Position numbers and translations under genes: made by a program | The notes under the pieces: generated by a model | Database searches by the model: none | What the model saw: only the letters and a program-made list of their open reading frames with translations | Told to the model about the DNA's origin: nothing | In this document: positions 36,681-43,846 of the stretch, in pieces | Numbering within the stretch: the stretch's first letter is position 1 | How the letters are laid out: each line of letters starts with the position of its first letter | Source of the DNA: Mycolicibacterium aurum | GTDB taxonomy: Bacteria > Actinomycetota > Actinomycetes > Mycobacteriales > Mycobacteriaceae | Direction: 5' to 3' | Length of the DNA stretch: 64,000 nt | Assembly (NCBI GenBank): GCA_900078775.1 | Contig: LT549889.1 | Location: 1,178,001-1,242,000 of the forward strand

Positions 36681-37673
36681 ATGTGGGGCTACCGACTGAT
36701 CGCGCCGTTCACCTTCGAGCGCATCGACCGCCCCGTTCCCGATCCGGGCGCACTGGCCGACGGTCAGGTGCTGCTGCGGTTCCTGGCCGCCGGCATCTGC
36801 GGTAGCGATCTGCCCGGCTTCCGCGGCACCCAGGGAAGACTGCCCGGGGACACCGGGTGTTGCGCGGCCGAGATGGACGGCTTCCCGATCCACGAGATCG
36901 CCGGGGAGGTCCTGGCCAGCGCCCACCCCGACCACGCGGTGGGGGACCGGGTGGTCGGCTGGGCATCCGGCTTCGACGGACTGCAGGCCCAGGTCATCGC
37001 CGACGGTGACGGACTGTTCTGTTACGCAGCCGATCTCGGTCCCGCCCACGCCATCGGCCTGCAACCGCTGGCCTGTGTGCTCTACGCCGTCGAACAGCTC
37101 GGCGAGGTGGCCGGCAAACGCGTCGCGGTGATCGGTCAGGGCTCCATCGGGCTGCTGTTCTCCTACCTGCTCAAGGCCGCCGGTGCCGCGCACGTCACCG
37201 GGGTCGATCCCGTGGACCGGGCGGCGCTCGGGCCGGTGTTCGGCGTCGACGAGGTGGTGCGCGCGACCAGCGACCGGTGGGTGCGACATCTGGGCGAAAA
37301 GTTCGACGTCGTGGTGGAGACCGTCGGACATCAGGTGGCCACCCTGAACCACGCGCTGGAGGCCGCCGCGTTCGGCGCCACGGTGTTCTATTTCGGCGTC
37401 CCCGACGACGACAGCTACCCGATCAGCATGCGCACCATGCTGCGCAACAACCTCACCCTGAAATCCGGTGTGACGCTGGAGCGCCGGCGGGTGCTGGCCG
37501 CCGCCGACACCTTCGCCCGCGAGCATCCGGACCTGCTGCCCGCCTACCTCACCCACACCTTCGGCGCCGAGCAGGCCCAGCTGGCCTTCGAACAGGCCTG
37601 CCGGCCCGACCCGGCCCGGGTCAAGATCGCGATCCTGAGCGACGCTTGCGAGCGAATCGAGGGCACAGCATGA
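36681..37673 (+). CDS. Zinc-type medium-chain alcohol dehydrogenase
   Basis: The 330-residue MDR enzyme has catalytic zinc site Cys in AAGICGSDLPGF and His-Glu in FPIHEIAGEVLA (normally GHE). The Rossmann motif is VAVIGQGSIGLLFSYLLKAAGA. The structural-zinc four-Cys loop seems absent, which is unusual but known in short MDR members. It likely oxidises the alcohol made by a P450 to a ketone or aldehyde, or reduces a carbonyl. It starts 1 base after the P450 stop, inside the operon. Confidence 0.85.
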   Translation: MWGYRLIAPFTFERIDRPVPDPGALADGQVLLRFLAAGICGSDLPGFRGTQGRLPGDTGCCAAEMDGFPIHEIAGEVLASAHPDHAVGDRVVGWASGFDGLQAQVIADGDGLFCYAADLGPAHAIGLQPLACVLYAVEQLGEVAGKRVAVIGQGSIGLLFSYLLKAAGAAHVTGVDPVDRAALGPVFGVDEVVRATSDRWVRHLGEKFDVVVETVGHQVATLNHALEAAAFGATVFYFGVPDDDSYPISMRTMLRNNLTLKSGVTLERRRVLAAADTFAREHPDLLPAYLTHTFGAEQAQLAFEQACRPDPARVKIAILSDACERIEGTA

Positions 37674-38452
37674 GCCGCCTGCAGGAAGCCTTGGCCGCCA
37701 GCGACCAGATCTGGGGCGGCTGGGTGGTCGGACCGACCATCATCGGCCCCGAGGAATTCGCCCAGGCCGGTTACGACTACGTCGGATTCGACGTGCAGCA
37801 CGGTTATCTCGACGACGCCGACGTCGCCCTGCTGCTGCGCCGTCTCGAGCATGTGCCCATCGCCACGGCGGTGCGGCTGCCCTCGTCCGACCCGGCCCCG
37901 ATCGGCCGGGTGCTCGACGCCGGCGCCGACGCCGTCATCATCGCCATGGTGGAGACCGCGCAGCAGGCCGCCGCCGCGGTCGCCGCGACCCGCTATGCCC
38001 CGGCCGGGGTGCGCAGCTTCGGGCCGCTGCGGGCCTCGCTGGGCCACGACACCGCCGCGCTGGAGGCCGGGGTCAGCGTCTACGTGATGATCGAAACCGC
38101 CGACGGACTGGCCGCACTCGACGAGATCTGCGCCGTACCCGGTCTGACCGGCATCTATCTGGGACCCGCCGACCTGGCCATCTCGATGGGCCACCGGCCC
38201 TCTGACGCCTGGACGCACCCGGACCTGCTCGCGACGATGGCCGAGATCCAGTCCACCGCGGCCGCCGCCGGACTGGTCACCGGGATCCACGCCGGGACCG
38301 GACAGCTCGGAAAAGCCGCGGCCGATATGGGATTCCGGATGATCACCCTGGCCTCGGAATCCCAGGCGCTGCGCCGCGGCGCCGGGGCACACCTGGCCGA
38401 GGCCACCGCCGAAAGCGCCGAGCCGGCCGGACAGGACGGATACCTGCAATGA
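37670..38452 (+). CDS. HpcH/HpaI-family aldolase
   Basis: The 260-residue class II (metal-dependent) aldolase barrel has YDYVGFDVQHGYLDDADV, TAVRLPSSDPAPIGRVLDAGADAVIIAMVETAQQA, RSFGPLRASLG, VYVMIETADGLAALDEICAVPGLTGIYLGPADLAISMG, the last two holding the metal-binding Glu and Asp. Family enzymes cleave 2-keto-4-hydroxy acids to pyruvate or glyoxylate plus an aldehyde. Here it could perform the carbon-carbon cleavage of the pathway and pass the aldehyde to a dehydrogenase. It overlaps its neighbours by ATGA on both sides. Confidence 0.88.
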   Translation: MSRLQEALAASDQIWGGWVVGPTIIGPEEFAQAGYDYVGFDVQHGYLDDADVALLLRRLEHVPIATAVRLPSSDPAPIGRVLDAGADAVIIAMVETAQQAAAAVAATRYAPAGVRSFGPLRASLGHDTAALEAGVSVYVMIETADGLAALDEICAVPGLTGIYLGPADLAISMGHRPSDAWTHPDLLATMAEIQSTAAAAGLVTGIHAGTGQLGKAAADMGFRMITLASESQALRRGAGAHLAEATAESAEPAGQDGYLQ

Positions 38453-39177
38453 CCACAGCACCGGTGGCGCTGGTGACCGGCGCCGCACGCGGCCAAGGTG
38501 CGGCGATCGTCGCACGCCTGCACGCCGACGGGTTCCGGGTCGCGGCCTGCGATCTGCCGACAAGCGAAATACGCTCCAGCACAGCCGGATACGACGACGA
38601 CGTGCTCGCCGTCGAACTCGACGTGACCTCGCAGGGGCAGTGGTGTGCCGCGGTGGACGCGACCGTCGAACGATTCGGCGGGCTGAGCGCGCTGGTGAAC
38701 AATGCGGGTGTGCTGCACCGGGCCGCCATCGCCGAGGAGACCGCGGGCGGGTTCGAGGGCAGTTGGCGGGTGAACTGTCTGGGCCCGTTCCTGGGTATCC
38801 AGGCCGCGCTGGCGCACCTGAAGGCCGCCGACGGCGCGTCGATCGTGAACACCTGCAGCACCAGCGCCATCCGGCCGTTCCCCGACCATGCCGCCTACGG
38901 CTCCTCGAAATGGGCGTTGCGTGGACTCACCCAGGCCGTCGCCGCCGAACTGGCCCCGACCGGCATCCGGGTCAACGCGGTCTTTCCGGGACCGATCGCC
39001 ACCCCCATGCTCGACGACCGCACCCAGGCCCGGCTGGCCGAGACGTCCACCGCGGGCCGGCTGGGCAGCCCGGCCGAGGTGGCCGATGCGGTGGCCTTCC
39101 TGGTGTCGCCGAACGCCTCCTTCATCACCGGCTCCGAACTGGTCATCGACGGCGGCCAGATGCTGCGGATCGGGTGA
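38449..39177 (+). CDS. Short-chain dehydrogenase/reductase
   Basis: The 242-residue classical SDR has the cofactor motif VTGAARGQGAAI, LVNNAGVL, catalytic Ser in NTCSTSAIRPF and YGSSK with the Tyr-Lys pair, and the C-terminal SNAxITGSELVIDGG-like end (SFITGSELVIDGGQMLRIG). The Asp in AACDLPTSE after beta-2 suggests NAD rather than NADP. The substrate is unknown. The start overlaps the aldolase stop by ATGA. Confidence 0.9.
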   Translation: MTTAPVALVTGAARGQGAAIVARLHADGFRVAACDLPTSEIRSSTAGYDDDVLAVELDVTSQGQWCAAVDATVERFGGLSALVNNAGVLHRAAIAEETAGGFEGSWRVNCLGPFLGIQAALAHLKAADGASIVNTCSTSAIRPFPDHAAYGSSKWALRGLTQAVAAELAPTGIRVNAVFPGPIATPMLDDRTQARLAETSTAGRLGSPAEVADAVAFLVSPNASFITGSELVIDGGQMLRIG

Positions 39178-39181
39178 TCCG

Positions 39182-40111
39182 GTGCCCGACGACGTAGCCG
39201 CCCGGCTCGATCCCGCGCTGCGCCATCTGGCCGCGGCCCGCACCGATCTGTCCGCCGACACCCTGCCCGCGGTGCGCGCCTTCCTGGACCAGCGCCGCGC
39301 CGAGGGTGCCGCGCTCATCGACACCACCGGCGTCGAGGTGCAGGACGTCGAGGTACCGCACACGGCGGCCGGCGGCATCGGCGTGCGCATCTACCGCGGC
39401 GGCACCGTGGGCGCCGTCCTGTACTGCCACAGCGGCGCGTTCGTGCTGGGCAACCTGGACACCGATCACCGGCAATGCGTCGAACTCGCCCTCCGGGCCG
39501 GGGTCACCGTGGTGTCGGTGGACTACCGGTTGGCCCCGGATCACCCGTACCCGGCCGGTCTGGACGACGCCGCGGCGGCACTGCACTGGACGGCCGGGCA
39601 GATGCCGGGGTGGGGGATCGACGCGGAGCGGCTGGCGGTCGCGGGCAGCAGTGCCGGCGGGGCGTTGGCCGCCCGGCTGGCCCAGTGCGCCGCCGAGGGC
39701 AGCGCACCGCCGATCCGTTTCCAGCTGCTGCACCAACCGGTGCTCGACGACCGGCCCACCCCGGCCAAACGGGAGTTCCAAGCCACCCCCGGATTCGACG
39801 GGCCCGCAGCGGAATTGATGTGGCGGTACTACCTGCCCGACGCCGAGCCGGGGTCCGGCGCGGCGCCCGCCCGCGCCACGGACCTGACGGGCCTGGCCCC
39901 GGCGTTCATCAGCTGCTCGGAACTCGACCCGCTGCGCGACGAGGCCGTCGACTACGCGATGCGGCTGCTGCGCGCCGGTGTGCCGACCGATCTGCACGTC
40001 TTCGCCGGCACCTGCCACGGCTTCGACTCGCTGGTGCCGGACTGGGAGGTCAGCACCCAGCTGTTCGCCCTGCAGGGCGCCGCCGTGCGCCGCGCCCTCA
40101 CGCCCGGTTGA
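39182..40111 (+). CDS. HSL-type esterase/lipase (alpha/beta hydrolase)
   Basis: The 309-residue enzyme is of the hormone-sensitive-lipase class: the oxyanion loop reads YCHSGAFVLG (HSGA in place of the usual HGGG), then VSVDYRLAPDHPYPAGLDDA, nucleophile GSSAGG, acid SELDPLRDEA and His in TCHGFDSL. It would hydrolyse an ester of a hydrophobic acid or alcohol, possibly the ester made by the Baeyer-Villiger enzyme. The GTG at 39182 is 5 bases after the SDR stop. It is the last gene of the site B operon and overlaps the convergent SRPBCC gene by 14 bases. Confidence 0.85.
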   Translation: MPDDVAARLDPALRHLAAARTDLSADTLPAVRAFLDQRRAEGAALIDTTGVEVQDVEVPHTAAGGIGVRIYRGGTVGAVLYCHSGAFVLGNLDTDHRQCVELALRAGVTVVSVDYRLAPDHPYPAGLDDAAAALHWTAGQMPGWGIDAERLAVAGSSAGGALAARLAQCAAEGSAPPIRFQLLHQPVLDDRPTPAKREFQATPGFDGPAAELMWRYYLPDAEPGSGAAPARATDLTGLAPAFISCSELDPLRDEAVDYAMRLLRAGVPTDLHVFAGTCHGFDSLVPDWEVSTQLFALQGAAVRRALTPG

Positions 40112-40580
40112 GCGCGTCGAGTTCGCGGGCCACCGCGGCGTGATAGGCGTCGATGTGGGACGGATTGACGATCCGGAAGAACCCGTCGCCCATCGGCGCG
40201 TCCCGGTAGGCCTCGATGGTCATCGTGCGCTTGAACAGCGTGACACCGGGATCGGGCCGGCTGAAGTGGTATTCGACGGTCATCCGGCCCTCGAAGCCGC
40301 CGTTGCCCTCGTAGTCGGTGCCGAGCCGGCCCACCGAACTGAACACCCACATCCGCGGCCGGGTGGCGATGGCCAACTGCCAGGTGAAGACCCGATCCTC
40401 GGTCGGGTGGGCCTCCTGCCAGCTGTCGCCCACCCGCAGCGGCAGCGTGTCGCGTACGCCGGTGATCCGCGGGCCACCCGGGTAGGTCTTGGCCCAGTTC
40501 ACCGGATTGGTGACGAAATCGTAGATCGTCTCCGCGGATTGGCTGAACGCGGTCTCGGAGCTGGTGGTGACGATGCCCAA
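40098..40580 (-). CDS. SRPBCC-family (START-like) protein
   Basis: The product is about 160 residues: SSETAFSQSAETIYDFVTNPVNWAKTYPGGPRITGV, GDSWQEAHPTEDRVFTWQLAIATRPRMWVFSSVGR, and GRMTVEYHFSRPDPGVTLFKRTMTIEAY fit the polyketide-cyclase/START-like hydrophobic-pocket fold. It probably binds or cyclises a hydrophobic intermediate. The start is uncertain: TTG at 40580 with AGGAAGG seven bases before it is preferred; TTG at 40616, overlapping the stop of the upstream gene, is possible. The long in-frame extension further upstream is antisense noise. It is co-transcribed with the DUF427 gene. Confidence 0.72.
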   Translation of the reverse strand: MGIVTTSSETAFSQSAETIYDFVTNPVNWAKTYPGGPRITGVRDTLPLRVGDSWQEAHPTEDRVFTWQLAIATRPRMWVFSSVGRLGTDYEGNGGFEGRMTVEYHFSRPDPGVTLFKRTMTIEAYRDAPMGDGFFRIVNPSHIDAYHAAVARELDALNRA

Positions 40581-40609
40581 CGGGGTGCCTTCCTGGACGG
40601 AGGTGAATC

Positions 40610-41305
40610 TCAGCAACCGCAGTCGCCGCTGCCGCCGGGCAGCTCGGCGATCATATCCACGCGGGTGCCGTCGAAACTCAGGAATCCTTGGATCGCAGCG
40701 GATTCCGGCAGCGTCTCCGGATAACTCCAGGCCACGTCGGGCAGCACCGCGCCGTCGATCACCGCCGACCAGTAGGTGGCGTGGCCCTTGTAGTTGCAGT
40801 AGCTGGTGGTCTCGCTGCGGCGCAACAGATCGGTGCGCACCACCGCCGGGTCGACGTAGAGCCTTGGGGCCAAGGAGGTCTCGAAGACGATCACGGTGTC
40901 CACGGTGTCGACCAGCACCGTGTCGCCGATGCTGACGCGCAGGCCCCGGTCGGTCGGCAGACAGTCCACCCGGTGATACGGATTGGGCGGATAGTGCACC
41001 AGCAGCCGGCCCTCCTCGAACCAGCTGTCCACCGCATCCCAGGGCACCCGCAGGTAGCCGGGTTTCTCCGGGACGGGCTCGGTGGGCAGCCCGTCGACCT
41101 CGGCGGCCGGGAACGCGTAGCTCAGCGGATGGTCGCGGCGATGCACCATCCACGCCGACTCGGTGTCGATCACGTTGCGGCCGTTGCGGACTGCCTTGAT
41201 CCGGCGCGGGTGGGGCTCGATGAACACCACGTCGTCGGGCACGGCCGGGATGAAGCGGCCGGCCGGATCCCGGCTGAGCGGCCCCCGCCCGGCGTAGAGA
41301 GTCAT
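40610..41305 (-). CDS. DUF427 protein with two DUF427-like halves
   Basis: The 231-residue protein has a C-terminal half with the typical DUF427 sequence (VIVFETSLAPRLYVDPAVVRTDLLRRSETTSYCNYKGHATYWSAVI). The N-terminal half is weaker but similar in plan (VVFIEPHPRRIKAVRNGRNVIDTESAWMVHRRDHPLSYAFPAAEV). The function of DUF427 is unknown. Members often lie next to oxidoreductases and lipid genes. The ATG at 41305 is 7 bases after the minus-strand -10 box of site C, so the mRNA is predicted to be leaderless. The tail GSGDCGC is short and Cys-rich. Confidence 0.82.
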   Translation of the reverse strand: MTLYAGRGPLSRDPAGRFIPAVPDDVVFIEPHPRRIKAVRNGRNVIDTESAWMVHRRDHPLSYAFPAAEVDGLPTEPVPEKPGYLRVPWDAVDSWFEEGRLLVHYPPNPYHRVDCLPTDRGLRVSIGDTVLVDTVDTVIVFETSLAPRLYVDPAVVRTDLLRRSETTSYCNYKGHATYWSAVIDGAVLPDVAWSYPETLPESAAIQGFLSFDGTRVDMIAELPGGSGDCGC

Positions 41306-41314
41306 CCGCAGAGC

Positions 41315-41340
41315 TTTACAGATTGTCGAATAAATGTCAC
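41315..41340. promoter_or_regulatory. Island regulon site C: TTTACA-N14-TGTCAC between DUF427 and unknown gene
   Basis: Half-sites are at 41315-41320 and 41335-41340. Minus strand: GTGACA, 17 bases, AAAGCT, then the DUF427 ATG seven bases on. Plus strand: TTTACA, 17 bases, CACGCT (41338-41343), followed by a leader of about 48 bases and an AAGGAG site before the GTG at 41398. CACGCT is identical at sites B, C and D. Confidence 0.72.
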
Positions 41341-41397
41341 GCTGGAAGTGCGGTTCGTCGCCTCCGCCCAGATCGGATCGCGAAGGAGACAGCCAGC

Positions 41398-41934
41398 GTG
41401 AAACCCAGGGGAGTGCGCGCCTCGATGGATGCCCTGCTGTCCTATGACCTCACGGTGTTGGCCACCGACATCGGGGACGTGGTCGCCGGGGCCGGTGGTT
41501 GGCTCTACGACCGGGTCCGCGCCGGATGGAAGATCACCGTGGTAATCCCGGCCGGCGGTGACGCCCGCCCGCTGGAGATCCTCGGCGTCCGGACCGTCGC
41601 CGCGGGCCGAGACGCCCACGCCCTGCCTGCCGAACCCGCCGCGCTGGCGGTGCCGGCCGGCCTGCTCGGAGCCGATGCGACCGTGCGGCGTCACGTCGTC
41701 GACGCGCTGAAGCGGGGCACCGCCGAGGTGACCATCTGGGGGGACTGCGCGAATCTGGATGTCGGCTTCGCCGTCCGCCCCGCCCAATACCGGCTCAGCC
41801 CCGCCGCCCGGGTGTTCAAGGCCCACGCGCTGGCCGCCGCGGGATTGGGTGCGGCGGCGGCCCCCGTCGAGCACTTCCACAGCCGCGCCCTCTGGTACCC
41901 GGCGGACGGACCCGACCTCACCGCCATCCGCTGA
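41398..41934 (+). CDS. Unrecognised 178-residue protein of the island
   Basis: I do not recognise this family. The start GTG at 41398 is fixed by AAGGAG at 41383-41388. The protein is soluble, Ala-rich, with alternating strands and helices (LLSYDLTVLATDIGDVVAGAGGWLYDRVRAGWKITVVIPAG; EPAALAVPAGLLGADATVRRHVVDALKRGTAEVTIWGD) and a C-terminal VEHFHSRALWYPADG with two His that could bind a metal or substrate. There is no signal peptide or membrane segment. It is read from regulon site C and ends in a terminator shared with the opposite gene, so it belongs to the island's regulated set and probably to its pathway or its control. Confidence 0.7.
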   Translation: MKPRGVRASMDALLSYDLTVLATDIGDVVAGAGGWLYDRVRAGWKITVVIPAGGDARPLEILGVRTVAAGRDAHALPAEPAALAVPAGLLGADATVRRHVVDALKRGTAEVTIWGDCANLDVGFAVRPAQYRLSPAARVFKAHALAAAGLGAAAAPVEHFHSRALWYPADGPDLTAIR

Positions 41935-41960
41935 CGCGAAGACGAGAACGCGCACACGAA

Positions 41961-41991
41961 AACGCCCCGGAAGCCAGGCCTCCGGGGCGTT
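41961..41991. terminator. Bidirectional terminator at the right edge of the island
   Basis: An 11-bp perfect stem (41961-41971 with 41981-41991, 9-base loop) lies between the convergent unknown gene and DUF2631 gene. On the minus strand it is followed by TTTTCG, so it works best for DUF2631. Confidence 0.8.
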
Positions 41992-42003
41992 CGCGTCGAG
42001 TGT

Positions 42004-42258
42004 TTAGCGGTACCAGCCGCGGCTGCGGGCGATCCAGTCGCGCGCCACGACGCCGAGGATCGTCACGGCGAACAGGATGAGGAACACGTCCTCCACGCGG
42101 CCGACGTGGTTGCCATGGGTCATGGCGACCAGGAACAGCGCGGAGAAGATGCCGATGAAGTGCAGGACGCGCGGGTTCTCAGCGGACCAGCCCCATTTGG
42201 CCGACGGCACCTCTACTTCGTCGACGCCGATGTAGCGCTCGACCTCGGTCTTGCCCAC
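42004..42258 (-). CDS. DUF2631 small membrane protein
   Basis: The 84-residue protein has two membrane segments (FIGIFSALFLVAMTHG and VFLILFAVTILGVVARDWI) after a hydrophilic start GKTEVERYIGVDEVEVPSAKWGWSAENPRVLH, which is the DUF2631 signature. M. tuberculosis Rv2876 is the counterpart and lies next to mpt70 as here. Its function is unknown. It marks the return of conserved backbone order to the right of the island. Confidence 0.82.
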   Translation of the reverse strand: MGKTEVERYIGVDEVEVPSAKWGWSAENPRVLHFIGIFSALFLVAMTHGNHVGRVEDVFLILFAVTILGVVARDWIARSRGWYR

Positions 42259-42343
42259 GGATACTCCTCACACGTATGCCTGGATTACTGCCGTCATTCT
42301 GGCATACCGCGGGGATATCACCCGATGGGGCATCACCAGTCGG

Positions 42344-42349
42344 TACGTT
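42344..42349 (+). promoter_or_regulatory. Putative -10 box of leaderless APC permease promoter
   Basis: TACGTT ends 7 bases before the GTG at 42356, with no ribosome-binding site in between, consistent with leaderless transcription. Confidence 0.4.
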
Positions 42350-42355
42350 GCGTAC

Positions 42356-43846
42356 GTGACAGATCGCCTGCGCAGGAAATCGGTCGAGCAGTCGATCGCC
42401 GATACCGACGAACCCGACACCCGGCTCCGTAAGGATCTGACGTGGTGGGACCTCACCGTGTTCGGGGTGTCGGTGGTGGTGGGCGCCGGCATCTTCACCG
42501 TGACCGCATCGACGGCCGCCAACATCACCGGCCCGGCGATCTCGTTGTCGTTCATCCTGGCCGCGGTCACCTGCGGGCTGGCCGCGCTCTGCTACGCCGA
42601 GTTCGCCTCCACGGTGCCGGTGGCGGGCAGCGCCTACACGTTCTCCTACGCCACCTTCGGTGAGTTCATCGCCTGGATCATCGGCTGGGACCTGATCCTG
42701 GAGTTCTCCATCGGCGCGGCCGTGGTCGCCAAGGGCTGGTCCAGCTATCTGGGCACGGTGTTCGGCTTCTCGGGCAACGTCGTCGCGGTCGGCCCGGTGG
42801 ACCTGGACTGGGGCGCCCTGCTCATCGTCGGGGTGGTGGCCGTGCTGCTCGCGATGGGCACCAAGCTGTCCTCACACTTCAGTCTGGTCATCACCGCGAT
42901 CAAGGTGTCGGTGGTGCTGCTGGTGGTGATCGTCGGCGCCTTCTACATCAAGATCGCCAACTACACCCCGTACATCCCGCCCGCCGAGACCGGCGCCGAG
43001 GCCACCGGCGGTTCGGGCCTGGACCAGTCGCTGTTCTCGCTGCTGACCGGGGCGACCGGTAGCCACTACGGCGTCTACGGTCTGCTGGCCGGCGCCTCGA
43101 TCGTGTTCTTCGCCTTCATCGGCTTCGACGTCGTGGCGACCACCGCCGAGGAGACCAGGAACCCGCAGCGCGATGTGGCCAAGGGCATCCTGGCGTCGCT
43201 GGCCATCGTCACCGTGCTCTACGTGTCGGTCGCGGTGGTGTTGGCCGGGATGGCGCCCTACCTGGACCTCAAGGAGGCCGGCGCCGGGCACCCGAACCTG
43301 GCCACCGCCTTCGAACTCAACGGGGTGGACTGGGCCGCCAAGGTCATCTCCATCGGCGCGCTGGCCGGGCTCACCACGGTGGTGATGGTGCTGATGCTCG
43401 GGCTGTCGCGGGTGCTGTTCGCGATGTCGCGCGATCACCTGCTGCCGCGGTCGATGGCGCACACCGGCACGCACGGCACCCCGGTCCGCATCACCGTGCT
43501 GGTCGCAGTGCTGATCGCCATCGCGGCGTCGGTGTTCCCGGTCGGCAAGCTCGAAGAGATGGTCAACGTCGGCACCCTGTTCGCGTTCATCCTGGTCTCG
43601 GCCGGGGTCATCGTGCTGCGCCGCAGCCGGCCGGACCTCAAGCGCGGTTTCCGGGTGCCGCTGGTGCCGTGGCTGCCGATCGCCTCGATCATCGCCTGTC
43701 TGTGGCTGATGCTGAATCTGACCGGGCTGACCTGGGTCCGGTTCGCGGTCTGGATGGCCATCGGCGTGGCGATCTATCTGCTCTACGGCCGCCGGCACTC
43801 ACTGCTGGGCAAGCGTCAGTCCGGGCTGGCGCCGGGGGTCGACTGA
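42356..43846 (+). CDS. APC-family cationic amino acid transporter
   Basis: The 496-residue membrane protein has about twelve to fourteen segments. It starts RRKSVEQSIADTDEPDTRLRKDLTWWDLTVFGVSVVVGAGIFTVTASTAANITGPAI, with the APC substrate motif GAGIFT. FFAFIGFDVVATTAEETRNPQRDVAKGI and MLGLSRVLFAMSRDHLLP are typical of the mammalian-CAT-like bacterial subfamily of arginine/lysine permeases. GTG at 42356 removes an N-terminal stretch without family resemblance. It stops immediately before the LLM oxidoreductase gene. Confidence 0.88.
   Translation: MTDRLRRKSVEQSIADTDEPDTRLRKDLTWWDLTVFGVSVVVGAGIFTVTASTAANITGPAISLSFILAAVTCGLAALCYAEFASTVPVAGSAYTFSYATFGEFIAWIIGWDLILEFSIGAAVVAKGWSSYLGTVFGFSGNVVAVGPVDLDWGALLIVGVVAVLLAMGTKLSSHFSLVITAIKVSVVLLVVIVGAFYIKIANYTPYIPPAETGAEATGGSGLDQSLFSLLTGATGSHYGVYGLLAGASIVFFAFIGFDVVATTAEETRNPQRDVAKGILASLAIVTVLYVSVAVVLAGMAPYLDLKEAGAGHPNLATAFELNGVDWAAKVISIGALAGLTTVVMVLMLGLSRVLFAMSRDHLLPRSMAHTGTHGTPVRITVLVAVLIAIAASVFPVGKLEEMVNVGTLFAFILVSAGVIVLRRSRPDLKRGFRVPLVPWLPIASIIACLWLMLNLTGLTWVRFAVWMAIGVAIYLLYGRRHSLLGKRQSGLAPGVD

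Noticed and set aside
20331..41340. Interpreting the island dyads as KstR/KstR2 cholesterol-regulon operators
   Set aside because: The KstR consensus (TnnAACnnGTTnnA) and the KstR2 motif have close half-sites; here the half-sites are TTTACA/TGTMAM, 14 bases apart, and no classical sterol genes are present.
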